Positions 1 to 4,411 of a stretch of DNA of 8,007 bases are shown here, one piece after another; the first letter of the stretch is position 1, and each line of letters opens with the position of its first letter. This DNA is from Coprothermobacterota bacterium. Lineage in GTDB: Bacteria; Caldisericota; JANLFM01. A model generated the notes under the pieces. It did no database searches, was not told the origin of the DNA, and saw nothing but the letters and a program-made list of their open reading frames with translations. The stretch is taken from contig JAPLHX010000301.1 of NCBI GenBank assembly GCA_026389415.1, positions 1 to 8,007 of the forward strand, read 5' to 3'. The position numbers and the translations under genes were made by a program.

Positions 1-685
1 GGAATGGCTCTTCGCTCTTGTTGATACTCTCGGCTAACATGAAACGGCAGGGCCGCCCCAATCGGAGTGAAGCTTCCCCCAGGCGGTTTTCTGCGGCCAG
101 AAATGCGACGGAGCCGATATCGCTGACCAATAGATTTGCTCGCCGCACTGCGGCCAAGGGAACGGAAAAAGCTTCTCCGATGGCACTTTCCAGCAAACCC
201 TCCTTCAATCCAACCCGCAAGTCCCGCAGAAAAAGCCGAACCAGGTACTTGGCAGCCAAGGGGCTCATTCGTTGCCAGACCTGCTGTAGAATCTCCATTT
301 TTTGTCGTTTCGATTTTTTGCCGGTGACCCCAGCGATTCGCTGCAGGAATTCAGCAAGTTCTACTAATCGCATTGGAGGCGTGTGTGGGTGAAAGTGCTT
401 CTGGTCCAAAAGAAATTGAATGGTGTCACCCAAGTCTCCAAACCGACGATAAACGGAGCCCCAATCCGCGGGGATCAAATCCGCATACGAATCGAGAATC
501 AGACGCCAACCGACGGCCGGATTGGAAGAGGAACCCAGCGGCAGAAGCCGGCCGGAGAGGAAAAGAGCGGCAAGAGGAAGATCCACTGGATCTCGTTTCC
601 GCAGATACCTGGCCGCAATGGCGATTTTCTCCAGAGTCTTGCTGGTTCGTGCAAGTGATTCCAGGGTTTGAGCCAATTCCTCCAT
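1..685 (-). CDS. lig: ATP-dependent DNA ligase, N-terminal part (runs off the left edge)
   Basis: The minus strand is open from ATG at 685-683 to the edge, giving 228 codons. It reads as the all-helical DNA-binding domain of an archaeal-type ATP-dependent DNA ligase, which seals nicks through a ligase-AMP intermediate. Seen: an N-terminal helical segment beginning MEELAQTLESLARTSKTLEK; the family signature KYLVRLFLRDLRVGLKEGLL near residues 146-165; and PCRFMLAE (212-219), matching the conserved P-x-x-PMLAE that precedes the adenylation domain. The catalytic KxDG motif would lie beyond the window, so activity cannot be judged. Family members are usually about 550-600 residues. No Shine-Dalgarno precedes the ATG, but TATAAT sits 6 nt upstream, suggesting a leaderless mRNA. 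A second ATG at 693-691 is out of frame. It is transcribed divergently from the cysteine-protein operon. The family call is fairly secure; the start is less so. Confidence 0.87.
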   Translation of the reverse strand, partial: MEELAQTLESLARTSKTLEKIAIAARYLRKRDPVDLPLAALFLSGRLLPLGSSSNPAVGWRLILDSYADLIPADWGSVYRRFGDLGDTIQFLLDQKHFHPHTPPMRLVELAEFLQRIAGVTGKKSKRQKMEILQQVWQRMSPLAAKYLVRLFLRDLRVGLKEGLLESAIGEAFSVPLAAVRRANLLVSDIGSVAFLAAENRLGEASLRLGRPCRFMLAESINKSEEPF

Positions 686-691
686 TGGTTC

Positions 692-697
692 ATTATA
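692..697 (-). promoter_or_regulatory. Candidate -10 box of a leaderless ligase promoter
   Basis: On the minus strand a perfect TATAAT lies 6 nt before the ligase ATG, so transcription would begin at or next to the start codon. No convincing -35 is seen at 16-18 nt, where the stem of an inverted repeat lies instead. The absence of a Shine-Dalgarno supports a leaderless start. This is inferred from spacing only. Confidence 0.4.
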
Positions 698-699
698 AG

Positions 700-726
700 A
701 GAGAGCCGGATTTGTTCCGGCTCTCT
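700..726. repeat. Perfect 11-bp inverted repeat upstream of ligase
   Basis: The arms AGAGAGCCGGA (700-710) and TCCGGCTCTCT (716-726) pair perfectly around a 5-nt loop, TTTGT. The repeat occupies the -35/spacer region of the putative ligase promoter, so it could be an operator or, if transcription starts further upstream, a 5'-UTR hairpin. It lacks a following T-tract in either direction and is not a standard intrinsic terminator. Confidence 0.6.
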
Positions 727-736
727 TGCGCAGAAT

Positions 737-766
737 TGGAGTCAAGCCTAGGGAGAGTTGACTCCA
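737..766. repeat. 9-bp inverted repeat in the divergent control region
   Basis: TGGAGTCAA (737-745) and TTGACTCCA (758-766) are perfect reverse complements separated by 12 nt. The centre-to-centre arm distance is 21 bp, about two helical turns, the geometry expected for a dimeric regulator binding one DNA face. It sits between the divergent ligase and cysteine-protein promoters. Operator function is inferred. Confidence 0.5.
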
Positions 767-767
767 G

Positions 768-783
768 TGCACTTACAAGTGCA
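768..783. repeat. 7-bp inverted repeat with 2-nt centre, operator-like
   Basis: TGCACTT (768-774) and AAGTGCA (777-783) are perfect reverse complements around AC. This 16-bp near-palindrome follows the previous inverted repeat after one base. Its size and symmetry are typical of operators for small dimeric repressors (TetR, MarR or ArsR class), but no regulator gene is in the window, so the binding protein is unknown. Confidence 0.5.
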
Positions 784-827
784 TTTTAAAGCGATGTTGC
801 GTTTTTGTCAATATGTTTTGCAAATTA

Positions 828-855
828 TTTCCGATTGAGCGAACTTCGATATAAT
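828..855 (+). promoter_or_regulatory. Promoter for the cysteine-protein/M20 operon
   Basis: A perfect TATAAT (850-855) is preceded at 16 nt by TTTCCG (828-833), a weak -35. Transcription would start near 862, giving a leader of about 28 nt that contains the AAGGAGG ribosome binding site at 874-880. The ATG at 854 overlaps the -10 box and so cannot be the translation start if this promoter is used. Confidence 0.5.
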
Positions 856-873
856 GGAATTGACCGACTCCAT

Positions 874-880
874 AAGGAGG
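874..880 (+). promoter_or_regulatory. Strong RBS that decides a TTG start
   Basis: AAGGAGG lies 9 nt before the TTG at 890. This near-perfect anti-16S match, with no comparable site before the in-frame ATG at 854, selects TTG as the start of the downstream gene. Confidence 0.7.
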
Positions 881-889
881 AATCCAGCT

Positions 890-1327
890 TTGACAATTGA
901 AGAGTACGCCCAGGAATTGTTCGATGGGGGATGGAATTGTGCAGAATCAACCGTCGCTGCTTTGGCACATTTCTTGCGATTCGAGTCCGCCAACATTCCC
1001 CGGATGGCTACCGGTTTCGGCGGCGGAATGGGACGAAGCAAGAACCTCTGCGGAGCCGTTACCGGCGCTGTGATCGCTTTCGGTCTCCTGGCCGGACGGG
1101 ATCAACCTTCTGACAGCAAGGATTTCTGCTACCAGGCCGTGGCGGAATTTCTAGCAGAATTTGTCCAGCGTTTTGGATCCACAAACTGTTTTGAGTTAAC
1201 CGGTCTGGATTTCAACGATCCCCAAGGGCAGGAAATCTATCGCCAGCGGATCCATGCCGAACGTTGCACCCAATACGTTCGCTATGCCGTTCGTCGTGTG
1301 CTGGAGAAAGCCCGGGAAGCGGCATGA
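890..1327 (+). CDS. C_GCAxxG_C_C family redox-active cysteine protein
   Basis: 145 residues from TTG. It matches the C_GCAxxG_C_C family (putative redox-active or metal-binding cysteine proteins, exact reaction unknown). Seen: WNCAES with Cys17; a glycine-rich segment ATGFGGGMGRSKNLCGAV (40-57) with Cys54 in CGAxxG; NCFELTG with Cys100; and Cys126 followed by YV. These four cysteines are the family signature, and Cys80 is extra. There is no signal peptide, so it is likely cytoplasmic. The start was chosen because AAGGAGG lies 9 nt before TTG, while the ATG at 854 falls inside a TATAAT box. The stop TGA overlaps the ATG of the M20 gene (ATGA), so translation of the pair is probably coupled. 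Such proteins are often found in anaerobes. The family call is secure; the biochemical role is unknown. Confidence 0.88.
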   Translation: MTIEEYAQELFDGGWNCAESTVAALAHFLRFESANIPRMATGFGGGMGRSKNLCGAVTGAVIAFGLLAGRDQPSDSKDFCYQAVAEFLAEFVQRFGSTNCFELTGLDFNDPQGQEIYRQRIHAERCTQYVRYAVRRVLEKAREAA

Positions 1328-2436
1328 ACGAGCTCGTTTCCTTGCTGCAACAACTCGTTGCCATTGACAGTTGCAATCCTCCCGGCCAGGAAGAAGAAAT
1401 CTATCGCTTCATTCAAGTTTGGCTGGAAAGACACGGAATCGCTTCACAGCGGGTGGAATTTGCTCCGGGCCGGCCCTCACTATGGGCTGAAATCCGGGGA
1501 GAACGATCGGAGACGATCCTGCTTTCTGGTCACTTGGATACGGTTTCGATCGCTTCCGGCTGGGAGAATCCCCCATTACAGCCCCAGATCCGAAATGATC
1601 GGCTCTATGGATTGGGCTCTACCGATATGAAGGGCGGCCTGGCCCTGTTGTTGGAGGTTTTTCGACAGGCGGCTTTGCGGCCAAAACTACCTTACACCCT
1701 TCGCCTGCTTCTGTCTGCCGACGAGGAAGACCAATACCGCGGAGCGGCTGAGTTTGCGCGGAAAGGATTGACCGAAAACATAATCTTCGCCCTGGTGGCG
1801 GAAGCCACGGCAGGCAAGGTGGGGATCGGGGAACGCGGTGAATTCTGGTTGCGGGTGTTTTTTCACGGTCGGGAAGCGCACGGATCCACGCCGGAACAAG
1901 GGGTGAATGCGATTTTGGCCTGCGGGCGCTTCCTCTGTTTACTGGAAGAGAAGTTCCAGCGCGCCCCCCCGTCTCTAAGGTCGGGATCTTCCACCTGGAA
2001 TGTGGGAAGGATCGAGGGCGGGCGTCAAGTCAACATTGTCGCCGAACAATGCTGGGCGGATCTCGATATCCGGCTTGAATTCGAAGAGGACAAGGAAAAA
2101 GTGATCCAACTGCTGGAATCCAGCGGTCAAAGCGTATGCGATCAGGCCCAGTTTCGCTGGGAAACAATCTCTTATCAGCGACCGATGCGGTCCGACCCCA
2201 AGGATCCGATGATCCAGCAGTTTGTCGATTCGGTTCGCACGGTAACGGGAAACGAGCCGAAGCTGGATCTTGTGACGTATTGCACAGACCTGCCTTCACT
2301 ATTCCCCGCAAAAGCTCCCCCTTTTGTTCTCTACGGTCCGGGAGACATTCGACAGGCGCATCAGCCCAACGAGTACCTGGACTTGAAGTCCTTTAAAGAG
2401 TGTACGAAAGTCTTGGAGAACTTTCTCCTGTCCTAA
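1324..2436 (+). CDS. M20-family zinc metallopeptidase/deacylase (ArgE/DapE-like)
   Basis: A 370-residue cytoplasmic M20 amidohydrolase. The family removes acyl groups or cleaves short peptides with a two-metal centre. All expected ligands are visible: GHLDTV (His70, Asp72), GSTDMKGG (Asp101, bridging), ADEED (catalytic Glu134, ligand Glu135), AEAT (Glu160) and QAHQPNE (His346). AHGSTPEQG (185-193) marks the lid/dimerisation domain inserted between the halves of the catalytic domain. The length is normal for ArgE/DapE/carboxypeptidase G2-type proteins. The substrate cannot be read from sequence: no arginine or lysine biosynthesis genes are adjacent, so a generic acetylornithine deacetylase or succinyl-diaminopimelate desuccinylase name would be a guess. 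ATG 1324 is chosen because it overlaps the upstream stop (ATGA); an in-frame TTG at 1264 lies inside the previous gene. Confidence 0.92.
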   Translation: MNELVSLLQQLVAIDSCNPPGQEEEIYRFIQVWLERHGIASQRVEFAPGRPSLWAEIRGERSETILLSGHLDTVSIASGWENPPLQPQIRNDRLYGLGSTDMKGGLALLLEVFRQAALRPKLPYTLRLLLSADEEDQYRGAAEFARKGLTENIIFALVAEATAGKVGIGERGEFWLRVFFHGREAHGSTPEQGVNAILACGRFLCLLEEKFQRAPPSLRSGSSTWNVGRIEGGRQVNIVAEQCWADLDIRLEFEEDKEKVIQLLESSGQSVCDQAQFRWETISYQRPMRSDPKDPMIQQFVDSVRTVTGNEPKLDLVTYCTDLPSLFPAKAPPFVLYGPGDIRQAHQPNEYLDLKSFKECTKVLENFLLS

Positions 2437-2458
2437 AAATCAACCGGATCAAGCGGTC
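2435..2458 (-). terminator. Weak candidate terminator after tRNA-Ala
   Basis: Downstream of the tRNA on the minus strand, ACCG (2457-2454) and CGGT (2446-2443) can form a 4-bp stem (5 with a G-U pair) around a 7-nt loop. A run of five T on the minus strand (2439-2435) follows shortly after. The stem is short for an intrinsic terminator. The T-run overlaps the M20 stop codon on the other strand, so the two convergent units share these bases. Confidence 0.25.
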
Positions 2459-2481
2459 ATGCCTGGAGGAACCAAAGTTAC

Positions 2482-2556
2482 TGGTGGAGCTGAGGGGATT
2501 CGAACCCCCGACCCCCTCGGTGCAAGCGAGGTGCTCTCCCGCTGAGCTACAGCCCC
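2482..2556 (-). tRNA. tRNA-Ala (anticodon UGC), CCA encoded
   Basis: The minus strand folds as a complete 75-nt cloverleaf. The acceptor stem GGGGCTG/CAGCTCC has one G-U pair, followed by a D-arm GCTC/GAGC and an anticodon stem CCTCG/CGAGG with loop CTTGCAC (anticodon TGC). A 5-nt variable loop, a T-arm with TTCGAAT, discriminator A and genomic CCA complete it. UGC reads alanine GCN codons. The 5' end lies inside the end of the upstream small ORF: bases 2556-2547 are shared, and T8-A9-G10 of the tRNA are that ORF's stop codon. No clear dedicated promoter is seen, only a poor TTGCAG/AATATG-like pair inside the ORF, so co-transcription is likely. Confidence 0.97.
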
Positions 2557-2849
2557 TCTTCTGGAGTGAACTCCGCTTCAATCAGCATATTGATGGCGCG
2601 CTTTGGCACTGCAACGAAAGCCGGTCGATCCAGCTCCTTGTCGCCGCCCAGATTGTAGACAATGACGTTGGTTAAGGGGATGAACTCTCCAGGGCCGTTT
2701 AGCATATCCAGAACGCGCGTTCCAGGGTGAGCATAGATAGAGCCGACAATTTTGTACTGATTCGTCATCACGATGACTTTCTCTGTGGCTTTCTCCACAT
2801 GGCGAGCGGGATCCGAGCTAATAATGCCTTTTCTCCGGTTTAGGATCAT
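2547..2849 (-). CDS. Small DUF6812-like protein, 3' end overlaps tRNA-Ala
   Basis: 100 residues, no signal peptide or membrane segment. Recognisable pattern: a strand-rich core KVIVMTNQYKIVGSIY (about 24-39), then EFIPLTNVIVYNL (60-72) and DRPAFVAVPKRAINMLIEAE (78-97). This layout resembles DUF6812-type proteins of unknown function found in anaerobic and thermophilic bacteria; the match is from memory and tentative. ATG 2849 is chosen because AGGAGG (2861-2856) lies 6 nt before it; the ATG at 2855 directly abuts the RBS and is too close. A good promoter (TTGCTA-17-TACAAT) lies just upstream. The last three codons and the TAG stop are also the first ten bases of tRNA-Ala, so RNase P processing of a joint transcript would remove the stop codon from the mRNA. 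Confidence 0.8.
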   Translation of the reverse strand: MILNRRKGIISSDPARHVEKATEKVIVMTNQYKIVGSIYAHPGTRVLDMLNGPGEFIPLTNVIVYNLGGDKELDRPAFVAVPKRAINMLIEAEFTPEEGL

Positions 2850-2869
2850 CGTCATCCTCCTGGGTTGTG

Positions 2870-2898
2870 ATTGTAAGCCCTGATCCATGGAATAGCAA
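2870..2898 (-). promoter_or_regulatory. Promoter for the small ORF and tRNA-Ala
   Basis: On the minus strand TTGCTA (2898-2893) and TACAAT (2875-2870) are separated by exactly 17 nt. They match consensus at 4/6 and 5/6 positions. The predicted start near 2863 leaves a very short leader before the AGGAGG at 2861-2856. Its -35 lies about 11 bp from the candidate -35 of the divergent MFS gene. Confidence 0.6.
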
Positions 2899-2909
2899 GT
2901 GAGTGGCGT

Positions 2910-2939
2910 TTGCGGATGGCTCCAAGACAACGTTAGACT
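2910..2939 (+). promoter_or_regulatory. Candidate leaderless promoter for the MFS gene
   Basis: TTGCGG (2910-2915) and TAGACT (2934-2939, fitting TAnnnT) are spaced by 18 nt. The -10 ends 6 nt before the ATG at 2946, placing the transcript start at the start codon. No Shine-Dalgarno is present, as expected for a leaderless mRNA. Confidence 0.4.
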
Positions 2940-2945
2940 ATTGGG

Positions 2946-4082
2946 ATGGCGCGACTGGTCCTGCCAAGCCTGACCCGATTGGTGATGAACACTGGGCTTC
3001 GCATGTTCTATCCCTTTCTACCGGTTTTTGCCAGAGAGTTGCAGGTTTCCCCGGCCAGTCTGGCGGATCTGATTTCCCTGAGAGGGTTTATGGGCTTCTT
3101 CAGTCCCCTGTTTGGCCCGCTGGCAGATCTCCTGGGACGCCGCATTCTGATGGTTGGCTCCATGCTTCTGTTTACCATCGGCTGTTTTGTGGTATGGCTC
3201 TGGCCAACCTACGTGACGATGGGTGCGACGCTCTGTTTGTTTGGACTGGCGAAGGTGCTATTCGATCCGGCTCTACAAGCTTACTTGGGCGACTCCGTCT
3301 CCTATCGCCGGCGTGGAATGGCCATCGCCATCACTGAATTCGCCTGGTCCGGAGGGCTGCTGGTCGGCGCTCCCATCGTAGCCTTGGTGATGAATTTGCA
3401 GGGATGGAACTGGCCATTTTTCTGGCTCGGCATCTTTGGTGCCGGCTTTACGTTGTTACTTTGGTGGCGTTTGCCACCCGGAAAAAAAACGACACATCTT
3501 GCAAAATACAGCGATGTCCGCTTTGCACTGCGGCAAAAAACGATCTGGGCCGCGGCAGCTTTCGGATTGTTGACGGTACTGGCCAACGAGATCCTGTTCA
3601 TCGTTTTCGGAACCTGGATGGAAGAGAGCTTTCAACTTCCACTGACCGGCCTTGGTCTGACTGCCGGACTGATCGGCGGTAGCGAATTCTTGGCGGAACT
3701 CACCGCCGGATGGAGCACGGACCGCTTTGGCAAGCGGCCGATCATCGCCCTGGCCGGAATTCTGACGGTGGTCTGCTATGCGGGGGTAGGGTTCCTCTCC
3801 GGATCGTTGGCAGGTGCTTTGGTTGCGTTGGCTCTTTTATTCTTCTTCTTTGAATGGACGATCGTGGCTGCCATCCCTCTCTTCACCGAGATTGCACCTT
3901 CTTTCCGGGCGACTGTGCTGTCGATAATCGTCGCCACAAGCAGCCTGGGTAGGGCATTGGGAGCGATCATCGGCCCCAGAATCTATCTGTTGGGTGGTTT
4001 AAGAGCGAACGCGATCAGCGCGGCGATCCTGATGGCGGTGGCAGTAGTGATCCTGGGACTGTGGGTGCGAGAAGGGGAATAA
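2946..4082 (+). CDS. Major facilitator superfamily transporter (efflux-type)
   Basis: 378 residues, almost entirely hydrophobic helices, consistent with a 12-helix inner-membrane MFS permease driven by an ion gradient. Motif A is clear in the loop between helices 2 and 3: GPLADLLGRR (57-66). A second-half copy, GWSTDRFGKRP (255-265), shows the usual internal duplication. Charged residues sit mainly in loops, including the central cytoplasmic loop around residues 177-198 (PPGKKTTHLAKYSDVRFALR). The overall look is of small DHA1/AraJ-like exporters, but substrate and direction cannot be inferred. ATG 2946 is the first usable start: an in-frame TAG lies at 2934-2936 and no Shine-Dalgarno is present. 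It is divergent from the small ORF/tRNA unit and not obviously linked functionally to tldDE downstream. Confidence 0.9.
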   Translation: MARLVLPSLTRLVMNTGLRMFYPFLPVFARELQVSPASLADLISLRGFMGFFSPLFGPLADLLGRRILMVGSMLLFTIGCFVVWLWPTYVTMGATLCLFGLAKVLFDPALQAYLGDSVSYRRRGMAIAITEFAWSGGLLVGAPIVALVMNLQGWNWPFFWLGIFGAGFTLLLWWRLPPGKKTTHLAKYSDVRFALRQKTIWAAAAFGLLTVLANEILFIVFGTWMEESFQLPLTGLGLTAGLIGGSEFLAELTAGWSTDRFGKRPIIALAGILTVVCYAGVGFLSGSLAGALVALALLFFFFEWTIVAAIPLFTEIAPSFRATVLSIIVATSSLGRALGAIIGPRIYLLGGLRANAISAAILMAVAVVILGLWVREGE

Positions 4083-4187
4083 GGTTGGGCCTTCTCCGCG
4101 GAAGAATAGCCCGCCCGTTGCACAACCTGGCGGAATTCGATTTGACGATGGGCGAGGTAGCGGTGGCGCACCCGGCAGTTGGGCTGT

Positions 4188-4218
4188 AAGAAACGAAACG
4201 GACGAAATCCGGTTTCTT
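4188..4218 (+). other. Hairpin in the MFS-tldD intergenic region
   Basis: AAGAAAC (4188-4194) and GTTTCTT (4212-4218) are perfect 7-bp reverse complements. An alternative register pairs GAAACGGA (4195-4202) with TCC-G-GTTTC (4208-4216), one base bulged, around CGAAA. No T-tract follows, so it is not a clear terminator for the MFS gene. The rest of 4083-4212 shows no gene: only short out-of-context ORFs without recognisable motifs. Confidence 0.35.
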
Positions 4219-4244
4219 GGCGTTGAAACGATTGCTACAATAAT
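4213..4244 (+). promoter_or_regulatory. Candidate extended -10 promoter for tldD-tldE
   Basis: TGCTACAAT (4233-4241) combines an extended -10 TGn with TACAAT (5/6 to consensus). The hexamer 17 nt upstream, TTTCTT, is a poor -35, as is usual with an extended -10. An overlapping alternative is TTGGCG (4217-4222) with AATAAT (4239-4244) at 16 nt. Either would start transcription near 4248-4251, giving a leader of about 160 nt before tldD that contains the small ORF and hairpins. Confidence 0.45.
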
Positions 4245-4280
4245 AGAAAAGCGTTGCCGCTGGGTTAAGGAGGATTTGCA

Positions 4281-4352
4281 GGTGCAGGCGATCCAGTCAC
4301 CAGGGACGCCTGACTTGCACCGTTAGGCGGTTTGCGCCAGGATTCCAGGCGT
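4281..4352 (+). promoter_or_regulatory. Leader with mutually exclusive hairpins before tldD
   Basis: Repeated GGCG/CGCC segments allow competing folds. CGCCTGAC (4307-4314) pairs perfectly (one G-U) with GTTAGGCG (4322-4329). ACGCCTG (4306-4312) can pair instead with CAGGCGT (4346-4352), or CAGGCG (4285-4290) with CGCCTG (4307-4312). GGCG (4326-4329) can pair with CGCC (4335-4338), which can also pair with GGCG (4348-4351). GGTGCA (4281-4286), holding the leader-ORF start, also matches TGCACC (4316-4321). This resembles an attenuator layout but has no T-tract, so any control would more likely act on translation or RNA stability. Confidence 0.35.
4282..4326 (+). CDS. Possible 14-residue leader peptide upstream of tldD
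   Basis: GTG at 4282 opens a 14-codon reading frame (MQAIQSPGTPDLHR) ending at TAG 4324-4326. It is preceded by TTAAGGAGG, with AAGGAGG at 4267-4273, 8 nt before the GTG: a better ribosome site than the one before the tldD GTG candidate at 4382. Its frame differs from tldD. The stop codon lies inside the 3' arm of a hairpin, so a terminating ribosome would disrupt it. There is no similarity to known attenuator peptides and no run of regulatory codons. It could be a real leader ORF or a chance ORF behind an orphan Shine-Dalgarno. Confidence 0.35.
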   Translation: MQAIQSPGTPDLHR

Positions 4353-4411
4353 GGAAATCACTAAGGAGCCTGCCTGTAAGCGTGGCCCCCCTTCCAGATA
4401 AGGAGATTGAG

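Noticed and set aside
18..693. Several open frames (18-392, 373-789, 383-658 on plus; 499-693 on minus)
   Set aside because: They are other-frame shadows of the minus-strand ligase, which shows family motifs throughout; none has recognisable domains.
700..726. Hairpin considered as an intrinsic terminator
   Set aside because: The 11-bp stem is strong, but neither strand has a T-run after it, and no gene ends here; it lies before two divergent starts.
2562..2573. GGAGTGAACTCC palindrome just upstream of tRNA-Ala
   Set aside because: It is short, lies within codons of the small ORF, and could occur by chance; no supporting promoter context.
3983..4230. Minus-strand frame reading into the MFS-tldD gap (MRHRYLAHRQIEFRQ...)
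   Set aside because: Most of it overlaps the MFS 3' end in another frame. The intergenic part has no motif I recognise, and no ribosome site was found. A decayed gene cannot be excluded.
4281..4352. Known riboswitch or T-box upstream of tldD
   Set aside because: No recognisable T-box sequence or riboswitch core was seen; only the simple competing GGCG/CGCC pairings are supported.
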